Below are positions 1 through 6,572 of a stretch of DNA of 14,094 nt, in pieces. The notes below the pieces were generated by a model. That model had not been told where the DNA came from and ran no database searches. It was given only the letters and a program-made list of their open reading frames with translations. This DNA comes from Microcaldota archaeon (GTDB lineage Archaea > Micrarchaeota > Micrarchaeia > Micrarchaeales > CABMGC01). Where the stretch lies: positions 1 through 14,094 of the forward strand of contig JASHTL010000020.1 in assembly GCA_030040595.1 (NCBI GenBank). Reading direction: 5' to 3'. Made by a program: the position numbers and the translations under genes. Within the stretch, counting starts at the first letter, position 1; every line of letters begins with the position of its first letter.

Positions 1-602
1 GGAAACGAAAGTGACCAATGCTCCGCTTAGGAGGGTTGGAAACCCTCCGTGAAGCATAAAGGCAAATGCGGGGCTGACTGTATTCCGAAAAGCGTGGAAT
101 GCAGACTGGAAACAGGGGCTTAACGAACGATGGAGGCCTTTTTGATGAGGCCCCATGCTGTCAGACAAGTTACTCTAGAGGTAACCGGTTCGTGGCTGGT
201 GAGAGTTCACATCGACCCAGCCGTTTGATACACCGATATGGGCTTATCTCATCCTGGCGGGGCAGGACCCGCCAATGGTTGGACTGCTCGTCCATTAAAG
301 AGATACATGAGCTGAGTTCAGTACGTCGCGAGACAGTACGGTAGCAACTTCTGGAAGTGTTAATGTCAGAGGATAAGAACTTCTTAATACGAGAGGAACG
401 GAAGTTCGGCGCCTCTAGTTGACCGGTTGTCGCAAGGCACTGCCGGGTAGCCACGCGCTAAGTTGATAAGACCTGAAAGCATCTAAGGACGAAGCAACAT
501 CCGAAACGAGACATTTAGGGTGGCCATAGTACATGGCTTTGATAGGGCGGGCGTGTAGACAGGGAGCTTCGGCGACCTGTGAGCGCACCGCAACTAAATC
601 CT
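1..602 (+). rRNA. 23S ribosomal RNA, 3' part (domains V-VI), partial
   Basis: This is the 3' end of large-subunit rRNA; the 5' part lies before the window. Landmarks align without gaps to E. coli numbering: the 2450 loop of the peptidyl transferase centre (A2451 = 184), the 2500 strand (231-241), the A-loop (281-293), the 2572-2610 strand (305-343) and the sarcin-ricin loop (386-397). Helix 89 keeps its distal pairing (194-199 with 217-222) through compensatory changes, and helix 93 swaps A2589-U2605 for U-A, so this looks like a working molecule, not a decayed copy. Several normally invariant bases differ (see findings). The mature 3' end is placed near 602 from the final helix and is uncertain by several bases. 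No 5S rRNA follows, and no 16S is in the window. Confidence 0.95.
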
Positions 603-607
603 AATTT

Positions 608-671
608 GAAACTTCTTAGAAAGAAGTTTCATCAAGAATCCGCTTCAACTTCTCTCTCTTTTTCCTTTTTT
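608..671 (+). terminator. hairpin plus T-rich tract after 23S rRNA
   Basis: A perfect 10-bp inverted repeat, GAAACTTCTT (608-617) with AAGAAGTTTC (621-630), has a 3-nt loop. A pyrimidine tract with runs of five and six T follows at about 649-672. Archaeal RNA polymerase stops at T-runs, so this probably ends the rRNA transcript; the stem could also take part in 3' trimming. The opposite strand has no T-run here, so it is not an obvious terminator for the convergent gene ending at 698. Confidence 0.6.
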
Positions 672-697
672 CAGATTACTCAGCGTGAGCCATGGAT

Positions 698-1249
698 CTA
701 GACTATGACGTAGCTCAGGTCAAGCTTGCTGGCAAGCGGTGTTTTGGCGATGAGCTCCTTGAACTGGTCAAGAGAGTAGTCAGGTATCAGCATGGTGCCT
801 ATCCTAGGGAACCCGCACTGGAAGTCTATCCGGTAGTCCCGGGTCAGCGGCTCGTCGCCTACCCTCACTTTCTTTATCCTGTAGTACGGTATTGACTGTA
901 TGCCATGAGCCACTATCTCCAGCTTTCCTATGTCGGCAAGCTCGTCTGACGCGCTGCGCTCATAGCTGACCAACGGCCTGCCCTTGTTGTGGTTCTTTAT
1001 ATTGCTCCAGTTGTCGAGGAACGTGGCGTCAAGCTTTGGCGCAGTGGGCAAAGGGAATCCCAGGATGACAAAGCTCAACAGGCTGGCCATGGCGCTAAAC
1101 GAGAGCGTGTCCATAGCTGTGTTGTCCTCCCAGTTGAGCATTGCGATTATCAGGCGCTTCCCAGTGAATACCATCTTGTGGGCTATGTAGTCCTTTGCCA
1201 GAGCGGCATATAGGAATGTGCCTACTACCTCGTCGTCCATGGCTCTCAT
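698..1249 (-). CDS. hypothetical protein, 183 aa
   Basis: I do not recognise this protein. It starts at ATG 1249; an in-frame ATG three codons later (1240) is the other candidate. One apolar stretch near residues 50-70 (SMASLLSFVILGF-like) is too weak for a confident membrane segment. The C-terminal half alternates charged and aromatic residues (YYRIKKV, RDYRIDF) as in a beta-rich soluble domain. There is no signal peptide, zinc site or nucleotide-binding motif. A TATA-like element (about 1268-1276 on this strand, preceded by a CAAAG BRE-like sequence) sits about 25 nt ahead of the start, suggesting a very short leader. The gene is transcribed toward the 23S rRNA and stands alone. The open length and the well-placed promoter support its being real. 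Confidence 0.6.
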   Translation of the reverse strand: MRAMDDEVVGTFLYAALAKDYIAHKMVFTGKRLIIAMLNWEDNTAMDTLSFSAMASLLSFVILGFPLPTAPKLDATFLDNWSNIKNHNKGRPLVSYERSASDELADIGKLEIVAHGIQSIPYYRIKKVRVGDEPLTRDYRIDFQCGFPRIGTMLIPDYSLDQFKELIAKTPLASKLDLSYVIV

Positions 1250-1337
1250 TGGTGATTATAGCAAGCAGAATAAAATACTTTGCCAGATGGAATGGTCGGG
1301 CATCGTCTAAGATTTAACGGGCACTTAAATGATAAGG

Positions 1338-1577
1338 TCAGTTTATGCTGATGCTTGCCCTTATCGGAGTCAGTACCCCGTGGGATGATCGCTTCCCGCT
1401 CTTGAATCTTTTGGTAAAGTTTAGTATGGTGAAGCCTATCACTTTCTTCGTCTTCGGGTCTAGTCTCACAAGCATATCAGCCCCCATTTCTTTTGAAATA
1501 GCCTTCTTAGGTTTGCCTATGGAAATTTCTAGGATATCCCCCTCTTCATCAAACCAGAGCCTCAGCTTCTCTCTCAT
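1338..1577 (-). CDS. DUF2283 family protein, probable antitoxin partner
   Basis: This 79-aa protein has the DUF2283 pattern: an N-terminal strand with D-E-E-G-D followed by I-L-E-I-S-I (residues 10-20), then an acidic/hydrophobic middle (MLVRLDPKTKKVIGFTILN) where the family usually has a D-x-x-G-K-I-V-G-I-E-I-L motif. DUF2283 proteins are small and often lie beside small RNase-type toxins, so an antitoxin role is inferred. The start codon overlaps the upstream stop as ATGA (1574-1577), so translation is very likely coupled to the toxin-like gene. Here the presumed antitoxin is second, the reverse of most type II pairs. The last ~20 residues are basic and end past the conserved region. Confidence 0.75.
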   Translation of the reverse strand: MREKLRLWFDEEGDILEISIGKPKKAISKEMGADMLVRLDPKTKKVIGFTILNFTKRFKSGKRSSHGVLTPIRASISIN

Positions 1578-1873
1578 AGCATCTCGCCTTCTTTAATTCT
1601 GTCTGTTATGTATGCAGTCAATAGCATGCCTTTTCCATCATATATTTCTACTATAATGGTTAAATACTTGCCGTGAGTTTCGACCAATTTGTAATAAAGC
1701 CATACATTGACTGCGTAACTGCTTCTTTTGACATAATCTGGCTTTTCAAGTGCCTTTGGTATACGATCCCATAATGCCATTACTTCCGGATGTTTTGATA
1801 GGATATGCCTAATGCGTGTTTCTTTCAAGAGTATTAGTTTGCCAAATTTTGCAGGTATGTACTCTTCTTCCAT
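1574..1873 (-). CDS. PBECR/BECR-type RNase toxin-like protein
   Basis: This 99-aa protein resembles the phage-type Barnase/EndoU/ColicinE5-D/RelE-like (PBECR) nucleases. It shows R-I-R-H-I-L-S-K-H-P-E at residues 20-30, W-D-R-I-P-K-A-L-E-K-P-D at 35-46, paired Tyr at 60-61, strands at 71-77, and the end signature L-L-T-A-Y-I-T-D-R-I-K-x-G-E (84-97). In these families the HI-x3-H-P motif and the late TAY strand form the active face; the assignment is by pattern memory. ATG 1873 is chosen; a TTG directly before it could also serve. The gene shares a divergent promoter region with the secretion-like operon at 1950, and its stop overlaps the DUF2283 start, so the two form a probable toxin-antitoxin operon. 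It could instead be a phage-derived nuclease with a non-TA role. Confidence 0.7.
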   Translation of the reverse strand: MEEEYIPAKFGKLILLKETRIRHILSKHPEVMALWDRIPKALEKPDYVKRSSYAVNVWLYYKLVETHGKYLTIIVEIYDGKGMLLTAYITDRIKEGEML

Positions 1874-1892
1874 CAATCTTAATATGCGACCA

Positions 1893-1910
1893 AAGGTTTA
1901 TATATTATAT
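1893..1910. promoter_or_regulatory. shared divergent TATA region
   Basis: On the + strand CAAAGG (1891-1896) precedes TTTATATA (1897-1904), a good BRE/TATA pair predicting a start of transcription near 1925-1930 for the operon at 1950. On the - strand the same A/T block reads TATAATATATAAA, which would start RNA near 1880 for the toxin-like gene at 1873. One TATA region therefore probably serves both directions. Confidence 0.6.
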
Positions 1911-1912
1911 CT

Positions 1913-1942
1913 AAGTAAAAGTTATGTTACTTGAGTAAAAGT
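1913..1942. repeat. direct and inverted repeats at the operon start, candidate operator
   Basis: AGTAAAAGT occurs at 1914-1922 and again at 1934-1942, a 20-bp period (about two helical turns). AAGTAA (1913-1918) is also mirrored by TTACTT (1927-1932). These repeats lie just downstream of the TATA box, over the expected transcription start, where archaeal repressors often bind. The regulator is unknown; the neighbouring toxin-antitoxin pair is one candidate source. Confidence 0.45.
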
Positions 1943-1949
1943 GATAATG

Positions 1950-2327
1950 ATGGGGAAGAAGTCGAAACTGTCGTATGTTAGGAGGATCTGCGCGAGGGTA
2001 CCCTTTCTTGCTCTTATAGTGCTAGGCATCTTTGGCAGGGCAACTGCGGCAAGCGGGGTCTCGCTTGACATACTCGGCACACTGAATTCTGTGCAGCAGA
2101 TACTGATGAGCGTCGGGCCGGCACTGAGCGCTGTGCTGTTCATAGTCGCGGGAATATTCTATGCCCTTGGGCAGCTCTTCCCCTCTTACAAGAGGGCCAC
2201 GCTGCATACGATGGCTATAGACATGATAGTAGGCGCGATAATCGTTGCAGTGCTCTCCGTTACGGCAAACAGCTTTGCATTAGCCTCGACGCACCTGTTA
2301 TCGAACTTTACGGCAAACGTGTTGTGA
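1950..2327 (+). CDS. VirB2/CedA1-like pilin subunit
   Basis: The protein (125 aa from ATG 1950) has a Lys/Arg-rich start, a hydrophobic core at residues 17-29 and an A-T-A|A cleavage site near residue 33. The mature chain of about 92 aa then has two membrane helices (about 52-74 and 87-112) joined by a short basic loop (Q-L-F-P-S-Y-K-R). Signal peptide plus a two-helix hairpin with a cationic loop is the architecture of VirB2/TrbC conjugative pilins and of the archaeal CedA1/TedC pilins. ATG 1947 and GTG 1941 are alternative starts; I prefer 1950 because GTGAT at 1941-1945 is a Shine-Dalgarno match with the same 4-nt spacing seen at 12670-12678. It is the first gene of a six-gene operon. Sequence similarity to known pilins was not tested. 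Confidence 0.72.
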   Translation: MGKKSKLSYVRRICARVPFLALIVLGIFGRATAASGVSLDILGTLNSVQQILMSVGPALSAVLFIVAGIFYALGQLFPSYKRATLHTMAIDMIVGAIIVAVLSVTANSFALASTHLLSNFTANVL

Positions 2328-2331
2328 GTGC

Positions 2332-3381
2332 ATGCAGGCGCTGCCTTTCGGCCAGTACGGATTCAGCATAGCCGTGTACGTCATAGGCATAATGATAGCC
2401 ATAAGTGGGATCTCGCTGGGATTGGGATACGCCATCAATGAAAAGAGGTTCAAGGATTTCGGCAGGAACGAGCTATACCAGTCCATACTCAATGGAGCGC
2501 TGGTAGGAGGCCTACTTGTGCTTTTCTCCTCGAACGGCATCGTGAGCACGACGATAAACCAGATGACCCTTTCCAATTCAACCTCGATGCAGTGTCCTAC
2601 TTCGCTTGCAGGCAACTCTGCAATATGCCTTGCATACAACTACCTGATAGGGAGCGGCTACTCCATTTCCGGAACTTCACATCCTTCGATATTGGGCACA
2701 TCCACGCTCCTGCTTACCGCGCTCTTCTCGCTCAATGCGGTGCTTGGAGCAATAGCCTCAGTAAAGGTAAGCATACTCATAGTCACAATCTCCTTCTCCT
2801 ACATTGTCAATCCGCTGATCCTGCAAATCGAGTACATAATAAAATTGCTGTCCACGATAGCCATTGGTGCGGTGGTCCAGGGAGCTGTGCTTCTTTTCAT
2901 ATCTGCGAGCGCGATCACAGTGATACTCCCTGCCGGGCTAGTGCTGAGGTCATTCTATCCGACCAGGAAGCTCGGCGGCTTCCTGATGGCCCTTGCGATA
3001 GGGCTCTACGTAGTCTTTCCACTATCGTATGTATTTGATGCAGTCATAGCCACTTCGTACAACTCGCAGATAAACCTAAGCAGCATCACGTCGCTGAACC
3101 AGACGGCCGCAGGAATAGAGGGCAATCTTTACAGCGACATATCTCCTGTTGCATCCAATTCGCTGCTCTCCTCTGTTTCATCTTCGGTTGTTGGAGCTGT
3201 GGAATCATTCGCCAATACGTTCTCAGGCACAATCAACTGGCTCCTGCAGGGATTGTCATACCTGATAGTATATACGTTTGTCCTGCCAGCCTTCAGCCTC
3301 ATTGTTACTGGCGTAGCAGTGCGCGAGTTCTCCGAGGTACTCGGCTCCGAGGCACGCTTCGGGATATTCAGGTTCATGTGA
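2332..3381 (+). CDS. VirB6/CedA-like polytopic membrane protein
   Basis: The protein has 349 aa with about seven or eight membrane segments (roughly residues 11-33, 51-69, 122-143, 146-163, 168-205, 215-240 and 303-330). A conserved-looking junction P-T-R-K-L-G-G followed by an apolar helix ending V-V-F-P-L (209-231) resembles archaeal CedA-type proteins as I remember them. Two Cys (88 and 99) lie in the loop after the second helix and could form a disulfide outside the cell. A Ser/Thr/Asn-rich loop (about 241-300) separates the last helices. Position directly after a pilin-like gene (4-nt gap) and before VirB3/VirB4-like genes supports the role of inner channel, as VirB6/TrbL or CedA. The exact family is inferred from topology and context, not from a search. 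Confidence 0.7.
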   Translation: MQALPFGQYGFSIAVYVIGIMIAISGISLGLGYAINEKRFKDFGRNELYQSILNGALVGGLLVLFSSNGIVSTTINQMTLSNSTSMQCPTSLAGNSAICLAYNYLIGSGYSISGTSHPSILGTSTLLLTALFSLNAVLGAIASVKVSILIVTISFSYIVNPLILQIEYIIKLLSTIAIGAVVQGAVLLFISASAITVILPAGLVLRSFYPTRKLGGFLMALAIGLYVVFPLSYVFDAVIATSYNSQINLSSITSLNQTAAGIEGNLYSDISPVASNSLLSSVSSSVVGAVESFANTFSGTINWLLQGLSYLIVYTFVLPAFSLIVTGVAVREFSEVLGSEARFGIFRFM

Positions 3382-3385
3382 TACT

Positions 3386-4105
3386 ATGGATGAGAACTCT
3401 TTCGGGAACAGGCTCTATTCATACATGTTCTATGCGATTGCCGTAGTTATTCTCATAGTCAGCATCTTCTTCTACAATATAGTTCTTTTCGCTCTCTCTG
3501 CTGTGCTAGTATTCGCGGCTGCCCTCTACTACAGCTCCGGGCACATAATAAACAACATACTGCTGAAACGCTCCCTTTTCATGGAGGTGCGTAATGGGTA
3601 CAGGCTGGGTTTTGGCATATCGTCGGCAGTAAAGAAGGCTGGCACTTCCTACAAATCTGTCTCGGTCGCAGTTCTCAGGTTGAACAGGAGCGTGAGCGTA
3701 GGCAGTGCAGAGATGCTCTCGCTCATAGAAGGCATAAGCGACCCGTTCGAGTTCTCCATTGGTTTGAGGGAAGTTAACAAGCGCGCCATGCTTGAGGGGC
3801 TTGAGACCAAGAGGAGAATGCGGGAGATCTCCCTTGCAAGGCTTCCCCAAGGAGCTTATGACAGGGCAAACTCGATCAAGAGGGAAATCGATCTTTTCGA
3901 GAAGGAAATAGAGGGCGTGCAGGGCAGGGGCAAGGCCCTCGACGTTTCAATAAGGATAAGGACAGTGGCGGTATCGCATGACGAGGCTGACGCGTCAAGA
4001 TCGTCTTTTGCTTCTCTTACGCATGTAGCAGATGCTTTCTCCACTGTGCTCAATGCAAGCTACTCTATCCTGAAAGGCGAGGAGCTGTTGGCCGAGGTTG
4101 GTTGA
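3386..4105 (+). CDS. VirB3/VirB4-N-terminus-like protein (split CedB N-part)
   Basis: The 239-aa chain begins with a membrane hairpin (about residues 13-31 and 33-50), as in VirB3 or the N-terminus of CedB, followed by a cytosolic alpha/beta region. The segment 132-165 is rich in charged helices, and 183-239 (V-S-I-R-I-R-T-V-A-V strand, helix, then I-L-K-G-E-E-L-L) looks like the end of the VirB4 N-terminal domain that precedes the ATPase core. The protein stops there and the next gene supplies the ATPase, so the two together match the usual length and domain order of a CedB/VirB4 protein of about 600 aa. The gene starts 4 nt after the previous stop. The fold assignment is an inference from pattern and context. 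Confidence 0.62.
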   Translation: MDENSFGNRLYSYMFYAIAVVILIVSIFFYNIVLFALSAVLVFAAALYYSSGHIINNILLKRSLFMEVRNGYRLGFGISSAVKKAGTSYKSVSVAVLRLNRSVSVGSAEMLSLIEGISDPFEFSIGLREVNKRAMLEGLETKRRMREISLARLPQGAYDRANSIKREIDLFEKEIEGVQGRGKALDVSIRIRTVAVSHDEADASRSSFASLTHVADAFSTVLNASYSILKGEELLAEVG

Positions 4106-4109
4106 TCCC

Positions 4110-5225
4110 ATGGACGATACTGGAAACGCACAGGCAGTCTCAAGGCTCCTATACATGCCCAGAATTGATGAGCAAGGGGAGGAATATGCCTTAGTTTCCT
4201 CTCAGAATGGCACATTCATCGGCATCTCCAGGATATACGCAATGCCGTTCTTCCTAGATCCTCAGGCCCTAATGAACCCCCATATCTTCATAACAGGCAT
4301 GACAGGCAGCGGAAAGACGTACCTTACGAAGAACCTGATGCTTAAGCTCTACGCCGTTCTCGGGTGCATGGTAATAGTGATCGATTTCACAGGGGAATAC
4401 TCAGAGTTTGCCAAGCTGTTCTCTGCGGAGTGTGTCAATACCAAGCGCATAGGGAAGTTGATTGATGACGGGAAGAGTATGATAGCACATATGGACATGA
4501 AGGGTATGACTGAGCAGAGGCGCGTCAGCGAAGCAGTTTCTGCGCTAAGAACAGTCTTGGATAAGATGCGCAGTCGCGCACGTAAAGACAGGCAGATATT
4601 CGTAATCCTTGACGAGGCGTGGAAAGTTATTGGGAGGAGCAGGCCACTGGAAACGATAATAAGGGAAGGCAGGAAGTACGGTGTAGGGATAATAGCAGCA
4701 TCGCAGATAATAGGCGATGTGGATGTGCCCTTCCTGGGCAACATAGCCACGTTCTTCATCTTCAGGGTGCAGGACAGGGAGTCGCTTGAGATACTGCAGA
4801 GGAACTACGGCCTGAGGGACGACCAGATAGCACTGATACAGAACCTGGAGCTTGGCAGCTGCTTTGTCATACAGGTAGGCAAGTCCAGCGTAAGGAACTC
4901 GTTCTGCATAAGGCGCGTGATTGGGATAGAAGCAGCTGCGCCGGTTAGGATGATAATAGATGAGGGCATGAACGTTGAGACAAGCATGCAGAGGTTTGAG
5001 GGCATGGTAAGGAGAATATGCGGCAGTGAGAATTCCGCAGAGATCGTCTCTAAGGCCAGGGAGAAAGGCATGGTGAGGCTTGATGCCCTGATAAGCGAGC
5101 TGATGGAGAGGGGCGGGGACAAGAGACTGATACTCTCGGAGCTAAGGCATATAGGGATCAGGGATGACGACCTTGCAGACGCGTTCTCGATAAGCTTGGC
5201 GGGTAAGGCCGATGGAAGAAGATAA
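4110..5225 (+). CDS. VirB4/CedB/HerA-like ATPase
   Basis: This is a RecA-fold ATPase of the VirB4/HerA/FtsK group that would power assembly or DNA movement through the membrane complex. Counting from the TTG at 4098, Walker A G-M-T-G-S-G-K-T is at residues 67-74, a VIVIDFTGEY strand at 92-101, Walker B I-F-V-I-L-D-E-A-W at 167-175, and the sensor A-S-Q at 201-203 after R-K-Y-G-V-G-I. The lead-in P-F-F-L-D-P-x-x-L-x-N-P-H-x-F-I-T is typical of archaeal VirB4 homologues. A helical C-terminal tail (about 310-370) is extra. ATG 4110 (371 aa) is preferred; the in-frame TTG at 4098 would overlap the upstream gene and have no room for the GAGG at 4094-4097. There is no membrane segment, consistent with a partner protein supplying the anchor. 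Confidence 0.88.
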   Translation: MDDTGNAQAVSRLLYMPRIDEQGEEYALVSSQNGTFIGISRIYAMPFFLDPQALMNPHIFITGMTGSGKTYLTKNLMLKLYAVLGCMVIVIDFTGEYSEFAKLFSAECVNTKRIGKLIDDGKSMIAHMDMKGMTEQRRVSEAVSALRTVLDKMRSRARKDRQIFVILDEAWKVIGRSRPLETIIREGRKYGVGIIAASQIIGDVDVPFLGNIATFFIFRVQDRESLEILQRNYGLRDDQIALIQNLELGSCFVIQVGKSSVRNSFCIRRVIGIEAAAPVRMIIDEGMNVETSMQRFEGMVRRICGSENSAEIVSKAREKGMVRLDALISELMERGGDKRLILSELRHIGIRDDDLADAFSISLAGKADGRR

Positions 5226-5886
5226 CACGAAAGGCTACCTTGTAAGCAGGATCAGGATGGACGCCACCCTGCTCTCCAGCATACGGGATGTGCGCAGGAA
5301 GCTGGGATGCTATCCGCATCTGGAAATGACAGGCGATGGCAGCTCTCTCAGGTATGTGATAAGAACCGGAGAAAAGGAGAGGTTCTACATTCTCTCTCTG
5401 GCCAGTGATCATTTAAGCTTGGATCTTTATTCAAAGTCATCTCCTCTTTATCTGCTCAGCGAGACCCTTCTGAGGGCATTGAGCATCTCAGCCATACTCG
5501 CAGACGATTACGAATTCTACATACGCGGTTTATTCCCATACCTTGTTGAAACACTCTCGAGTCAGATACCCAACCCAAAGGTCTCGGTTCTTAAACGCAG
5601 TGAATATGCAGATCCTCCTGAAATGATACTGGCGAAGAGGATAAACACATTGAACAGGCATAACGTGCAGCTCGAGAAAGACCTCTTATCGGTGCGGTCA
5701 AAGTTTGCTAGGGCCACCGCCCTTCTAGTCATAAGTCGGTACGGACCCAGCCTGGATCTGTCCGAGATATCTAGGGAGACAGGTATAGACATGCCGGACT
5801 TGGAAGAAGCACTTAGGTCAATGCCAGACCTTGGATACAAGACCATGCTGATGTCGCATGGCAGATACAGCATGGTGAGGATATGA
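5212..5886 (+). CDS. unrecognised operon protein with winged-helix-like end
   Basis: I do not recognise this 224-aa soluble protein. The N-terminal half alternates strands and helices. A charged, coiled-coil-like helix lies at about 150-168 (L-N-R-H-N-V-Q-L-E-K-D-L). The last ~55 residues (helix, D-L-S-E-I-S-R-E-T-G-I, helix, then a G-Y-K-T / G-R-Y-S-M-V-R hairpin) look like a winged helix-turn-helix domain. It overlaps the ATPase gene by 14 nt and the next gene by 4 nt (ATGA), so it is surely co-expressed with the secretion-like genes. It might bind DNA at the cytoplasmic face of the channel or regulate the operon; neither is shown. Confidence 0.8.
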   Translation: MEEDNTKGYLVSRIRMDATLLSSIRDVRRKLGCYPHLEMTGDGSSLRYVIRTGEKERFYILSLASDHLSLDLYSKSSPLYLLSETLLRALSISAILADDYEFYIRGLFPYLVETLSSQIPNPKVSVLKRSEYADPPEMILAKRINTLNRHNVQLEKDLLSVRSKFARATALLVISRYGPSLDLSEISRETGIDMPDLEEALRSMPDLGYKTMLMSHGRYSMVRI

Positions 5887-6359
5887 GTGCCATTGAGGCA
5901 TATCTCTCAAGGTTCCTGCCCATATTCATAGGCATAGGAGTGATGCTTCTACTAAGATCATTGAATGTTAGCAGGCAGAGAGTAAGGATTGAGGCTTCAA
6001 ACGACTTTTTAGGGACAGAATCTTCGCATGAGGAGGACAGCGTTGCGTATGCTGCTCCTGATGATGAATTGAAGGCTGCTTTTGCCGCTGAGGTTACAGA
6101 TAGGCTAATAGTCGAAGGATTCTTTAGAGATGGAGCTGGACACAAAGGCCTTGAGAACCTGGCATTATCAAAAATGGGCATGATAAAATTGGATGATCTC
6201 AACGGTGTTGTGAGACCGGTGCAGGGAAAGGACCTGACTGTCATGGCAAGGGATTATAGGGAAGTGATGGCATGCATGCTCAGTTTCTGCAAACCTTCGG
6301 GGATACTGCTAGCATACATGATCGAGTACAGGCTTAGTTTCTGTCTTATGAAAGATTAG
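5883..6359 (+). CDS. unrecognised single-pass membrane protein of the operon
   Basis: This 158-aa protein has one N-terminal membrane helix (about residues 10-26) with Arg/Ser after it, so the rest is probably cytoplasmic. An acidic linker (about 40-60) leads to a compact C-terminal domain with helices and three Cys. I know no family for it. Its start overlaps the upstream stop as ATGA, and it is the last gene of the operon, ending 17 nt from the convergent spt4. A membrane-tethered accessory factor of the ATPase/channel complex is a reasonable guess from context only. Confidence 0.78.
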   Translation: MSAIEAYLSRFLPIFIGIGVMLLLRSLNVSRQRVRIEASNDFLGTESSHEEDSVAYAAPDDELKAAFAAEVTDRLIVEGFFRDGAGHKGLENLALSKMGMIKLDDLNGVVRPVQGKDLTVMARDYREVMACMLSFCKPSGILLAYMIEYRLSFCLMKD

Positions 6360-6376
6360 GAACATGCGCGCTGTTA

Positions 6377-6568
6377 TCAGTCGCTTATGCTCATCGCGTA
6401 GGTGCCGTCAACCTTTATGCTCAGCTTCTTGGCGAGCTGCGACTTTTCCGCGTCAAGTATGACTACGTAGCCGGACCATCTGGGCGTGAGCTGGTTGGAT
6501 CCGCACACCGGGCATACGTTGCCCTGCATCACTATGAACCTGCAATTCTTGCATGCTTGGTCTGGCAT
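6377..6568 (-). CDS. spt4: transcription elongation factor Spt4 (RpoE'')
   Basis: This 63-aa zinc-ribbon protein has C6-x2-C9 and C19-x2-C22 followed by the Spt4 core (R-W-S-G-Y-V-V-I-L-D, then S-x-L-A-K-K-L and G-T-Y-A-M-S-I). Archaeal Spt4 pairs with Spt5 and binds the RNA polymerase clamp to raise processivity. It follows rpo7, the usual archaeal order. A ribosome binding site GGTGATC overlaps the rpo7 stop codon and lies 2 nt before this ATG, so the two genes are translationally coupled. Length is normal for the family. Confidence 0.95.
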   Translation of the reverse strand: MPDQACKNCRFIVMQGNVCPVCGSNQLTPRWSGYVVILDAEKSQLAKKLSIKVDGTYAMSISD

Positions 6569-6572
6569 TAGA

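Noticed and set aside
99..454. Open frames on both strands at 99-454
   Set aside because: They lie wholly inside conserved 23S rRNA.
2592..3038. Second + strand frame inside the VirB6-like gene
   Set aside because: Cys/His-rich composition without a plausible fold; the other frame encodes consistent membrane helices.
4074..4110. Programmed +1 frameshift joining the VirB4-N-like and ATPase genes
   Set aside because: The frames overlap for about 30 nt and a GAGG precedes the stop, but the ATPase gene has its own ATG with a usable ribosome site, and no slippery sequence is evident. Separate genes are the simpler reading.
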